A stretch of 64,000 bases of DNA, taken from assembly GCF_016808095.1 (NCBI RefSeq), contig NC_068971.1, positions 26,928,131 to 26,992,130 of the forward strand, given 5' to 3'. The notes under the pieces were generated by a model. That model saw only the letters and a program-made list of their open reading frames with translations, ran no database searches and was not told the origin of the DNA. Each line of letters begins with the position of its first letter. Position 1 is the first letter of the stretch. The position numbers and the translations under genes were made by a program. Origin of the DNA: Vigna angularis (Eukaryota > Streptophyta > Magnoliopsida > Fabales > Fabaceae). Below are positions 24,956-34,219 of this stretch, piece by piece.

Positions 24956-26039
24956 TGTTGGAACAACCGGTACCGATTTGCGCAGTGAAGCTAAAGCAGA
25001 TTCGATTGTTAAGAGCGGAAAAGCGTGTTCTATCAATAAAATGGTTCCTTTAATTTTCTTGTAAAACTTTTAATGAACAATTGATGTGCTAAAAGTTTAG
25101 AGAGTGTAGGGAAGAGAAAAATCACACAAATGATTTTTATCCTGGTTCGAATCAAAAGATTCTACGTCTAGTCGTTAATCACTATGAATAGTGATTAACC
25201 TTTTCACTAAAATATTGTTTCACAGATTACAATAATATGGAATAAATAGTAAGAACAAAAAACACTTTCCTTCGATAAACGAATGGAAGAATCTTCCTTC
25301 CACAAACGAACCGAAAGAAAACTGCTCAGCCTACTTAAAGAGAACCGCTCCGACCTTAGACACGCTAAGCGCGAGCTTCTCCTATTCACAAGACTTGACA
25401 AAAGCAACACTATCACTTGAGAACTTTCTCAAACAAACTATATTCTCAAATGACGTAGATTTTTTTTAAAACGGTTTTAACAAAAGTATATATAGCCTAC
25501 TGGCCTGAAACTCAAAAGACATATTACAACTGCCAGTGATAATCAATTATTGTAAGTGATAATTGATTATCTGTGAGACTTGGAACAGTTAGGATATTAA
25601 CTCTTCAAACGGTCGGTTCTAGTTCTTGACTTCCTTCCACCATTCGGTTCGAACCCTCACTATCTTCTGCCATTCGGCTTGAGGACTTACCGTCTTTTGC
25701 CGCTCTACCCGATTCCTCACGGCCTTCCACCCTTTGGCTACCCTTCTTCTACTCTCTCACCTTCGAACTCATAAGATTTTATTCTACAGTGTCAGAACTC
25801 AAAATCCAAACTACCACCGCTCGGTCCCGGTCATGCCTCCGCTCGGTTGCCAGGACTCAATCCTTCCCACCACTGCTTCACCGTCCAACCGCTCGGTCAT
25901 ACCTCGCTTGGTCTCAGTCATGCCCTCCACCGCTCGGTCCTTCTTTTATTGCTTTCTGTTATCTTCTGTTATTCTTCTTTCCTTTGTATACATATAGGCA
26001 CTGGCTTATATCCATTGTCAGGGTATCTCTATGATACAG
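24956..26039 (+). mobile_element. LTR-like tract, boundaries unresolved
   Basis: The tract begins TGTTGGAACAACC and contains an AGAGAAAAATCACACAAATG region and GATAATTGATTATC words common in legume LTRs. It then runs through CGCTCGGT-rich DNA to a possible TGATACA end near 26039. The putative 5-bp flanks do not match. It could be a truncated LTR of another element, or the remains of the missing 3' end of the Tat element on its right. Confidence 0.35.
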
Positions 26040-26061
26040 GAATGCTTTTAAACTTAATTCA

Positions 26062-26344
26062 ACAAGGGTCTTCATATTCTTCACTTTATAACATCGCCAT
26101 AGTGAACGCCTCGGTTGTGTTCGAGCACGAGAAGGGTTTCAACAAGGCCATACACCGGGAGTCTTTCTTCTTGGGGGTCGCTGATCCATACGTCACGGGT
26201 TTCGATATTTTGAAAGAGGTTGTTGATGTAGAGCTAATCTACCTTGAGGAAACGCCCGACGACAAAGAAGGCCCTGCTGCAGAAGAACCGCTGGTCGAAG
26301 AGGAGGAGGCCAAGGATTGCGACGATGGTGATGATGGCGAGTAG
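26062..26344 (+). pseudogene. antisense additional ORF of the Tat-type element, C-terminal part
   Basis: On the strand opposite gag-pol, this frame reads FEHEKGFNKAIHRESFF, then GVADPYVTGFDILKEVVDVEL, and ends in an acidic tail (EEPLVEEEEAKD...) before TAG at 26342. This resembles the C-terminal half of the plant 'putative gypsy type transposon' family, known as an extra ORF between pol and the 3' LTR in Tat-lineage elements. The N-terminal half is missing; upstream codons belong to unrelated LTR-like DNA. The function of the family is unknown. Confidence 0.6.
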
Positions 26345-26694
26345 GGCAACCTTAGGAAAATGAGGGGGGTGGGGAATATTTTGTTTAGATTTTTTGTAGC
26401 GTGGTTGGGCGGTAAACATATTAGGTTTTGTTAGTGTTTGCTCCGCGGGCCCGCTGATACAATTTGATGTATACTCCAAAGTTAATTTTTTAATACAATG
26501 GTTTTGCTTTTCTTTCTCGCATCATCTTTTTGTCGCTTTATTTCCTTCTGAGTTATGGTCGTTCGGTAGAGATGTGATTGCACGATACAGTCCTTATCAT
26601 TCTTGATGTAAAGCATTATTTGTTGGTCGTTTCGATTCGATGCCCCACTTTTAGAGCTTCGTTTTTAACTTAATCATTTTAGCATTCTTCGTAC

Positions 26695-27009
26695 CGGACG
26701 ACAGTAGTTCATTTGCAGAACTTATCATTCACCGTCCGGCTAAGTTGACAGTGATCGCTTTAGAAACTCCCTGTTCATCAACTTGGGTTTTGATCTAAAG
26801 CGGGCGGTAGTGGTTCGTTAATGAACTCTCCGCTCATCGCCCGACCAAGTTGACAATGGTTCCTTTCGAAACACTTCGTTCATTAAATTGGGTTTTGATC
26901 TAAACCGGGCAGCAGTGGTTCATTAATGAACTCTCTGTTAACCGCCCGGCCAAGTTGACAGTGGTTCCTTTTGGAATGCTCCGTTCATCAACCTGGGTTT
27001 ATGCTGACA
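26695..27009. repeat. 105-bp tandem repeat, three units, in the Tat 3' untranslated region
   Basis: Three units starting at about 26695, 26800 and 26905 share CCGGGC-type starts, a TAATGAACTCTC block, AAGTTGACA(A/G)TGG and TTGGGTTTTGATCTAAA. Tandem repeats between pol and the 3' LTR are typical of Ogre/Tat elements. Confidence 0.85.
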
Positions 27010-27176
27010 AGTCCATTTGTTCGTCCAATTTCGTTTATCTTCATTCACAATTTTGATACTGATGAAATACTCAATCATTGTATTAACTTTGGTAAAAAGG
27101 AGATATACAATGAGCAATCAACTAAAATAAAACTTTAAGTGGGATACATTCCAAGTATTTGGAATCGATCGACCGT

Positions 27177-27780
27177 CTAGATAGGCGAGGCGGTAGCCCC
27201 ATTTGCAAGGTCCTCTGTCACCTCTAAAGGTCCCTCCCATTTGGCTGTTAGTTTGCCATGCGAGGTTGTTCGTTTCGCTTCACCAGTTTTCCTACATACC
27301 AAGTCTCCTTCTTCAAAGCTCTTGGGCCGCACCTTGGTGTTGTACCTTCTTTCCACCATCCGCCTGCAGGCTTCCACTCGCAAGGTCGCCCATTCCCTTC
27401 GTTCTTCCACTGTATCCAACTCCACCCTTAACTCATCTTTATTTAGGTGAGTGTCCTCCAACTGTCGTCATAGGGAAGGTTCTCATAGCTCGACGGGTAG
27501 CATGGCGTCAGTTCCATACGTGAGATTGAATGGTGTTTCGTCGATCATCTCGTGTGGAGTGCACCTATATGCCCATAGGACCTCGGAGAGGTCATCCACC
27601 CAAGCTCCCTTCCTTTCCCCCAATCTTCGCTTCAACTTAGCGATAATTGTTTTGTTCATTGATTCAACCTGGTCGTTCGTCTAGGGGTGTTCTACTAAGC
27701 TAGTCATGTGTTTTATCCCTAGCGCTTTATAAAACTCGCCTAGCTTTTGTCAACGAATTGCATGTAATTGTCCGTTTAAA
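27177..27780 (-). pseudogene. Tat-type integrase, catalytic C-terminal part
   Basis: The frame shows KRRLGERKGAWVDDLSEVLW, then FNLTYGTDAMLPVE, and ELDTVEERREWA...ACRRMVERRYN with VRPKSFEEGDLV and KWEGPLEVTEDL. This is the standard end of Tat-lineage integrases. It carries several stops, including a TAG in the HP-T motif near 27682 and a TGA near 27503. The C-terminal 94 codons are open (27461-27177). Confidence 0.85.
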
Positions 27781-27843
27781 ACATCTGTGATAAACCGAAG
27801 CGACAGACCAATTTCCAAACGAACTTTTGCACTTGCTGGGCCG

Positions 27844-28860
27844 TTATTGTGGCGAGGGCTTCCACCTCCACCTACTTGGTAAAATAGTCGATGCTGACGA
27901 GATGGAATTTCTTTTGAGCCTACCTTGGGGGAAATGGCCCAATAATGTTCGTTCCCCATTAGTCGAACGACCAGGGGAAACCATGCTATGCAATGTGGTT
28001 AATTGGGCGTGCCTATCATTGGCATGAGCTTGGCAGGTGGGGCATCTCTGAACAAAATGTTTGGTGTCTTCTTCCATGGTAGGCCAAAAATAACCCGCCC
28101 TGACGGCCCTAGCCTTCAAAGTTTGTCGGTCGGTGTGAAACCTACATACTCCATTGTGAAACTCATCCAACACATAGTGCGCTTCGGCTCCCGAAAAACA
28201 CTTGAGGAGAGGGGTAGAGAACCCCCTTTTGTAAAGATTGTTTCCCACTACTACGTACCGAGTGATCTTTCGGGCGTCTGCCGAATGTATGGGTTGTACG
28301 ACAACTTGCTGCTCCATGAGTCTTCGAATCTCCGTTCTCCAGTCGCTTCCGTCTGCCACGCCTGTGGTCAAGCATTCAACCAAGGGTTCTGTCAATACTT
28401 GGCGGATTATGGTGGGTAGTTGCCCCTTTTCCTTGCCACTACTAAGTTTAGAAAGCATATCTGCTCGGGAGTTATATTCGTGGGGGATATGCTTGATCTC
28501 AATCTTCTCAAAGGTTTTGATCAAGGCAGAGGCCTTATGGAAGTATCTAAGGAGGTAGTCGTCCTTGACCTGAATATCACCATTCATCTGGCCTACCACC
28601 AATTGTGAGACCGTTCGGCACTTTATCCTACGAACTACCATATCTCTGGCAAGCTCTAGTCCAGCCACCAAGGCTTCATAGTCCGCCTGGTTGTTGGAAG
28701 TCTTGAATTTGAACACGAGAGACTGCTTCAACAAGAACCTGTTAGGCCCCTCGAAGACAACTCCGACACCACTGCCCGCTCGACCAGATGCCCCATCCAC
28801 GAACAAATTCCACTCAACAGTTGGAGTGGTTTGGAGTAATTTTACCGCAAAATCCGCTAA
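27844..28860 (-). pseudogene. Tat-type RNase H and integrase zinc-binding region
   Basis: The longest open frame (28806-27844) starts within RNase H at LFVDGAS. It continues with SNNQADYEALVAGLELA, SQLVVGQMNG and HIPHEYNSRADMLSKL, an extra-type RNase H typical of Tat elements. It then reaches the integrase HHCC segment (HNGVCRFH and CPTCQAHAN, about 28150-28030). Upstream to about 28860 lies the end of the reverse-transcriptase connection region (GQHLADFAVKLL). The core of integrase after about 27990 is frame-shifted. Confidence 0.85.
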
Positions 28861-29129
28861 GTGCTGACCCTTAACGGATCCTCTCAGTTCATACCGTAGG
28901 CCAAACTCTCAATTCACCCCCGGATGTCGGTTGCCATCCAGGCGAAAGGTCGCGGTTACGCCAAAGGACGGACTATAGCTTCCGTTCGATCTCCTCTTCC
29001 AGCCCCTAGCCATAGAGGTAACCTAAGAGTCATCCTCTCCTACCCTAGTTGGCCGCAAGTCCCCTAGAAGTTCCATTCGATCCTCTATGTTTGTTTATGT
29101 GTCAAGGTCCGCCATGGCTACCTCTAACC

Positions 29130-29647
29130 GGCCCATCTTTCCCTTGGTCGTGTGGGGGTACAGCTTTAATCCAGCAGCGTAACATTCTCGCACCATCTTC
29201 GGGTCCGCCTGGACGGTGCACAATATCGCCCTAGGAGCATGTTGTAAAATGTGTTGGCTTCTACCAACAAATAGGGAACCCTTTTCTCTCCACCATCTCG
29301 TTCGGTTCCAAGGCGTGTGCGAAGATCCACATAATCCCAGGTGTCCACCCTTTCCCCGACGAAATCTACTATCTGTTCGTGTAGGGAACGACCAGATCCT
29401 TTGACAAGTCCATTTGTTGGAACGTCTTCCAACAGAAAATATTGATAGAGCTTCCCTGATTGACGAGCACCTTGCTCACGTCGTACCTGGCTTTCTCTGT
29501 CGTGATAACCATATAGTCGTCTTGCTTTGGATTAGGGGCGTGGATATCCTCGTTAGTGAAGGTGATAGGGGGCATAGTTCTTTGGGGCCTGTTCACGACA
29601 TGGATCGTTCGGAGTGCCCGAACGTGCCGTTTTCTAGCCAATGACAA
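29130..29647 (-). pseudogene. Tat-type aspartic protease, active site altered
   Basis: The protease is recognisable from ITFTNEDIHAPNPKQDD, VSKVLVNQGSSINIF and FYNMLLGR, but the catalytic Asp of the expected DxGSS motif reads as Asn. A frameshift at about 29375-29430 splits it into two frames (29647-29369 and 29432-29166). Beyond FYNMLLGR the product reaches a short linker and then the end of the reverse transcriptase: only about 300 bp separate protease and RNase H where about 1.2 kb is expected. Confidence 0.8.
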
Positions 29648-29816
29648 CGATCCTCTTCCGGCAACCCCTCTAGAGATGGTGTTGACATGCCCCCGTAAGG
29701 GGAGGTCATTGCTTCTACTACGACTTCTGTTTCTCCTTCGTTCTGATCGGGGCCAGTCGTTTCCCCCATGGGCGGCTGCAATAGTCTCGCCTGTCCAGAC
29801 TCTTCCGTCGCGGACT

Positions 29817-30032
29817 TCATCGGGACCGCTGCACTTGCTCTACCGATCGTTCAGTTTTAACGTACTTCTTGAGTTGACCCATCTGGATCAACTCTTCAAT
29901 TTTATCCTTTAAGGTCATGCACTCCTCCGTTGTGTGACCCATATTCTTGTGGTACAAACAATGCTTGTTACCATTTGTCTCGAGCGGCGTAGGACGTCTC
30001 TTGGGTGCGGGGATCAGCTTTGCATTGAGCAC
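29817..30032 (-). pseudogene. Tat-type gag, zinc-finger segment
   Basis: The segment carries CLYHKNMGHTTEECMTLKDK followed by IEELIQMGQLKKYV, the conserved nucleocapsid finger of Tat-lineage gag. The frame is open for 71 codons and separated from upstream gag by frameshifts. Confidence 0.85.
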
Positions 30033-30188
30033 TTCATGTAATATCTTTGCTCGGGGGGCATTTAACGAAGTGTATTGCTGAAAACATGGCCCCCTAGACG
30101 GCTCGCTTTGCTTCCTGGTTTTCCTTCTTGTACGATTGTTTCATGTCCTCGACCCTAATTTCATCGGTTAGCCACTCTCTCAATTCCA

Positions 30189-30698
30189 TCATTGTCTTTG
30201 AGGCTCGCCTGTAGACACTGTCTTTAAAGGGCCTCGGCTTAAGGGCCGATAAACGTATTGCAGAGCGAGCTTGGGGATGAGGCCATTTACTCGCCGAATG
30301 GCCCTTTGATAGCGGTCCATGAACGCCCTTAGCGACTCCTCCTTCCCTTGCTTCAGGTTTACAAGCTCAAAAATGGTCAAGTCTTGAGTGCGATGACTCG
30401 CGAACTAACGGCTGAACATGAACTTGAGACTGTGAAAGCTCTCAATGGAGTTAAGGAGCAGCAAATTGAACCACTCCAATGCTTCTCCCTCCAGTGACAA
30501 GGAGAAAGTTGGACACCAGATGGCATCGTTTCCGGTGTGAAATGACATCCAATTGGTGAATATTTTAATGTGGTCCTCAGAGTCGGTCGTCCCATCATAT
30601 ATCTTGAACTGGGGCGGAACGAATTGTTTGGATATATGAACGTCCATAATAGCATGGACGAACGGTAACCCGCCATATGAATTCTCGGCCTTCATCAC
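30189..30698 (-). pseudogene. Tat-type gag, capsid segment
   Basis: Gag motifs are clear: LPFVHAIMDVHISKQFVPPQ, FKIYDGTTDSEDHIKIF, EGEALEWFNLL, and IESFHSLKFMFSR. After a frameshift near 30404, LVNLKQGKEESLRAFMDRYQ and a VNGLIP stretch follow. The product would form the particle core of the element. It is split into at least two frames. Confidence 0.85.
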
Positions 30699-30960
30699 CA
30701 GTTGCTTACTGATAGCGACACTCTCGGTCGGGACAATTTTAGTCCCACTCTCTCGGACTTTGGTCTCGGTCGGTCACCAAGTGTCGTCTAGCCCCTTATT
30801 CTACTCTGTCCTCTCTTCCTGGGCGGCCTTACCTCGTTCTGCTTTTTCTGTTTCCCGAATCTTTTCTTGCGCGACCCAGTCCGAACACTCGGCCCGGACT
30901 ACCGCCAGCTCCACCTCGTGTTTCTCGTGGTCACCATTGGGTATTAGTCAAGTCACTCGC

Positions 30961-30978
30961 GTCCCACGGTGGGCGCCA
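30961..30978 (-). other. primer-binding site of the Tat-type element
   Basis: On the minus strand TGGCGCCCACCGTGGGAC starts 3 bp after the 5' LTR. TGGCGCC-type sites are used by the Tat/Athila group. Confidence 0.8.
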
Positions 30979-30981
30979 AAA

Positions 30982-31470
30982 TATTTCGGGTGTGAGGTCG
31001 AGTCACTACTAACACCTGCATAATTTCTCCTGGGATGTCGTCTGGTATTTGTTCTTCTAGTCTTTCTCATCGTTCCACCGTCTGAAGGTGTTTCTGCCAA
31101 AGGTTCTCCGATGCTTAAGTCAGTTGATTGTCCGTACGGAAGTTCAATGTAATAGTCATAAATGTGCAGTAAATGCAAACACTTACCTCTTACCTTTGAC
31201 GTATATTTATAATTTTTGGCATCGGTTTGAGATTAGTGAAATCTTAATCACAGCTCATTCTCAGCTTATTACCTCTAATTATCATTTATCTTAATCTTTG
31301 CAGGAAAGCTTGGTTATTGATTTAGGCCAGACGTTCTATTCATGATCGTCCGGTCTTGCTTGATAATTTATGCCACATTCAATCACCTTTTGACTAAGTC
31401 CTGCTCTTCAAGGTGGTCTGGTTAGTTTGGTTATGGGATGATTGTATGGCCATCCAGACCATAGGGTACA
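30982..31470 (-). repeat. 5' LTR of the Tat-type element
   Basis: On the minus strand it starts TGTACCCTATGGTC and ends near CCGAAATA just before the primer site. It is about 489 bp, with a TATAAATATA box near 31205. The solo LTR at 60800-61330 has the same start style (TGTACTATATGGTC), the same TATA context and a related GCATCGGAG/GCGTTGAAG block, so both belong to one broad family. ATTAT (31471-31475) is the likely 5-bp target duplication on this side. Confidence 0.75.
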
Positions 31471-31590
31471 ATTATATTATTAAATGAAGTTGTCAAAAGT
31501 ATTATTTTTATATTGCTTAATTTGTTAGCAACTCTTTCCCACTTCTTGCTAGATTGGATATTACATTGTATTGAACTAATTTCCTGGCTC

Positions 31591-31596
31591 TATAAA
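31591..31596 (+). promoter_or_regulatory. TATA box of the GST gene
   Basis: TATAAA lies 86 bp upstream of the GST start codon and about 120 bp downstream of the edge of the Tat LTR. No other core promoter element was recognised. Confidence 0.6.
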
Positions 31597-31676
31597 GCCC
31601 GTAGAAGCCTTAGGAATATGATACCAAGCTAAGTGTTGAAAGTGATTATTGTAGTCTTTGGAATTGAAGTGCTGCA

Positions 31677-32732
31677 ATGGTTTCAATTCAGGAAGAGGTG
31701 ACCCTTCTGGGAGTTACTGGAAGCCCATTTGTTTGCAGGGTGAAGATAGCCCTGAAGTTGAAGGGCGTTGAATACAAATACGTGGAAGAAAATTTGAGCA
31801 ACAAGAGTGAACAGCTTCTGAAATACAACCCAGTTCACAAGAAGGTTCCAGTCCTTGTTCATTGTGAGAAACCCCTTGCAGAGTCCCTTGTGATTGTTGA
31901 GTACATCGATGAGACATGGAACAACAACCCCATCTTGCCTTCCCATCCTTACCAGAGAGCCTTGGCTCGTTTCTGGTCCAAATTCATCGATGACAAGGTA
32001 ACCATTGTTTTCCACTTTTCTTCCTTTTTCCTCGTTTATCCCGAAAACACCACCTTTCATGACATGTTGTAAATGTGAAATCTTGGATTGAATTAGACAA
32101 CGTCGTAAAACAAGTTCATTAAATTTCATTTATTAATCGTGTCAACTTTATCTAAAGTCATATCAATGATTGATATTGAAGATCTCGTACCTACCGGTAA
32201 TGGGAATATAGCTAGAACAGAATATACAAGTGAGAAGCAATCCTCAAGATGGTAGTTGATTTTGTGGGATTGTGAAATTGAGTCTCTAAGTTGATAAAGT
32301 TAATTCAAAGAGCTGCCTTAAGTTATTGTGATTTATACAACAGTGAGTAATAAATAGTGTGATTTGTGAAATCAGGTGGTGAGTACTTCATGGAAAGCTG
32401 TTTTCACGGTTGATGAGAAATGGCGTCTGAAGAATGTTGCAGAAGCATATGAGAGTCTGCAGTTTCTTGAGAACGAGATAAAGGAGAAGAAGTTCTTCGG
32501 AGGAGAGGAGCTTGGGTTGGTAGATATTGCTGCTGTCTATGTAGCATTTTGGATCCCTTTGATTCAAGAAATAGCAGGGTTGGAGTTATTGACAAGTGAG
32601 AAATTTCCTAATCTCTACAGGTGGAGCCAAGAATTTATGAAGCATCCAATTGTCAAAGAATGTCTTCCCCCAAGAGACCCAGTTTTTGCGCTTTTTAAAG
32701 GACGTTATGAAGGCCGTTTTGCTTCAAAATAG
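31677..32732 (+). CDS. tau-class glutathione S-transferase
   Basis: Two exons, 31677-31997 and 32376-32732, joined at a GT-AG intron of 378 bp in phase 0, give 225 residues, the usual size of plant tau GSTs. The N-terminal thioredoxin-like domain carries [17 protein letters not shown] with the catalytic Ser at residue 16, [20 protein letters not shown] (glutathione site, cis-Pro after Val) and EYIDE. The second exon encodes the all-helical domain ([12 protein letters not shown], then [22 protein letters not shown]). The class conjugates glutathione to electrophiles and is typically induced by auxin, stress or herbicides, in the cytosol. Single-intron structure at this site is typical. Both exons are intact. 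The substrate cannot be told from sequence. Confidence 0.95.
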
Positions 32733-32878
32733 ATTTAATGTTGTGAGAGATTGTTAATTTCTAAGGAAAATTGTCATTGCGTTGTTGCTGTTGGTTAGGA
32801 TTTCGCTTCAAAATCTAGGATTTCCGCATGTCACACAAATAACCCAGTTATTCGTGTTGATATTTTACTATTTCAATC

Positions 32879-32884
32879 AATAAA
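32879..32884 (+). terminator. poly(A) signal of the GST gene
   Basis: AATAAA lies about 147 bp after the GST stop codon, a reasonable plant 3' UTR distance. Confidence 0.6.
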
Positions 32885-33351
32885 CTATGCAGCATCTTTG
32901 TGTTCCTCAAAGCTATATTTGGTTCCTGATACATGAATATTGGAAGGAAGTGCCATAAAAACATTATGGTTATTCATATAAAAGTGTTATGGTTTTCCAA
33001 TAATTTCATAATATAGAAAACTTAGAGGATATTAAAATTACATAATTCTCACCTATATGAAAGGGAGAATACATGTATATATATTTTGTGACATCTTCCT
33101 ATTCAGTACTCATATTTGGTTCACTATTCTATTCTATAGATTTAAGAGAATGGTATGTGTGTTATTCTTCGTTATTTAATTTATTCATTTCTTTCTTCTC
33201 GGTCAGTTGTATCTTATATAATATATAAAGTCTTACATTCTTCTGTTTAACTTGTATGACATTGTATACGTTTAATAAACAAACAAATCAAAACATAACG
33301 CACTAAGATAAGTATTATTTTAGTTATGAAGCTGGATTAGTCAATCCCTTA
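32885..33351. other. downstream flank of the GST gene
   Basis: AT-rich; nothing recognised before the MITE. Confidence 0.6.
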
Positions 33352-33654
33352 GGCTTTGTCCACCTTTGCTTATCTGAATGGATTTAGGAGAGAGTAACTA
33401 AAGGAATTTCAGAGGATTTGAAGATAAATTTTTTATTGTTTATTTGAGTGGATTTTGAGTTGAAGGTAAATGAGTGTGGATTTGGAAGTAAAGTTTGTAA
33501 GAATTAGTGTAGAATTTGATTGATATGACAGATTAAAAACATTTATTTTTCATTCTCACTTACCTCCAAATCCACTCAAATAAACAACAACAAAATTTAT
33601 CTTCAAATCCTCTCAAATTCCCTTGATTACTCTTCTCCAAATCCGAACAAAGCG
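33352..33654. mobile_element. Tourist-like MITE, second copy
   Basis: It opens GGCTTTGTCC, closes GAACAAAGCG, and shares the GATTTGAAGATAAATTTTTT and TTACCTCCAAATCCACTC blocks with the copy at 2339-2601. It is flanked by TTA (33349-33351 and 33655-33657). The ends are more worn than in the first copy. Confidence 0.85.
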
Positions 33655-33674
33655 TTAATGTTTATGCAAAATTC

Positions 33675-33681
<7 letters not shown>

Positions 33682-33711
<30 letters not shown>
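33682..33711. repeat. (TA)n microsatellite
   Basis: About 30 bp of TA. Confidence 0.9.
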
Positions 33712-33715
<4 letters not shown>

Positions 33716-34166
33716 TAGTGAATGGAATATCTTTTACATAACCAACAACCAAGTGATGTGTTTAATTGTCATGCTTATTTGATTAAAATTTAGACCATGT
33801 GACTAATAGGTATCCACCACGTGTAAAGACTAAAAATATACATAATTCAATTTTTTTTCTATTAAAATTAGTTGTGAAGTGAATGCCGAAGGAGTGACAA
33901 AAATATTTTTTAATGAAAAACATTTTTATTTGTATAGGTTATATAATTAGATTTAATGTTGTTTTCCTTAGTTTATGCTAAGTTTGAAGAAAAACAATGA
34001 AACAAAATTATTGTTGCATGACACCATTAATTGACTAACTTTATTATATACAATCAATTTTTTATCATTTTCTATTATGTTCGTATAGATGATGCATTAG
34101 GTTTTAAGAAACATGCAATTTCTAAATGTTAAATGTTTATAAAAAAAACTCATTAAAGTAGAATTG

Positions 34167-34167
<1 letters not shown>

Positions 34168-34215
<48 letters not shown>
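34168..34215. repeat. (TA)n microsatellite
   Basis: About 48 bp of TA. Confidence 0.9.

Positions 34216-34219
<4 letters not shown>

Larger units (their letters stand above)
26040..31470 (-). mobile_element. Ty3-gypsy Tat/Ogre-type retrotransposon, leftward, defective
   Basis: Reading leftward: 5' LTR (30982-31470), primer-binding site, gag, protease, RNase H and integrase, then tandem repeats and an antisense ORF. The RNase H sequence style, the gag type and the TGGCGCC primer site place it in the Tat/Ogre group. Most of the reverse transcriptase between protease and RNase H is absent. The 3' LTR was not found; the left side ends against other repeats. The coding parts carry stops and frameshifts. 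Confidence 0.85.

Noticed and set aside
24956..26039. Candidate 3' LTR of the Tat element
   Set aside because: It shares neither the start nor the end of the 5' LTR (30982-31470), and no ATTAT flank was found.
25847..26060. N-terminal extension of the antisense ORF
   Set aside because: The upstream codons are LTR-like CGCTCGGT DNA and do not resemble the family; only the C-terminal part is kept.
27203..30032. Plus-strand ORFs across the Tat element (for example 28003-28419)
   Set aside because: They are antisense shadows of clear minus-strand gag-pol domains.
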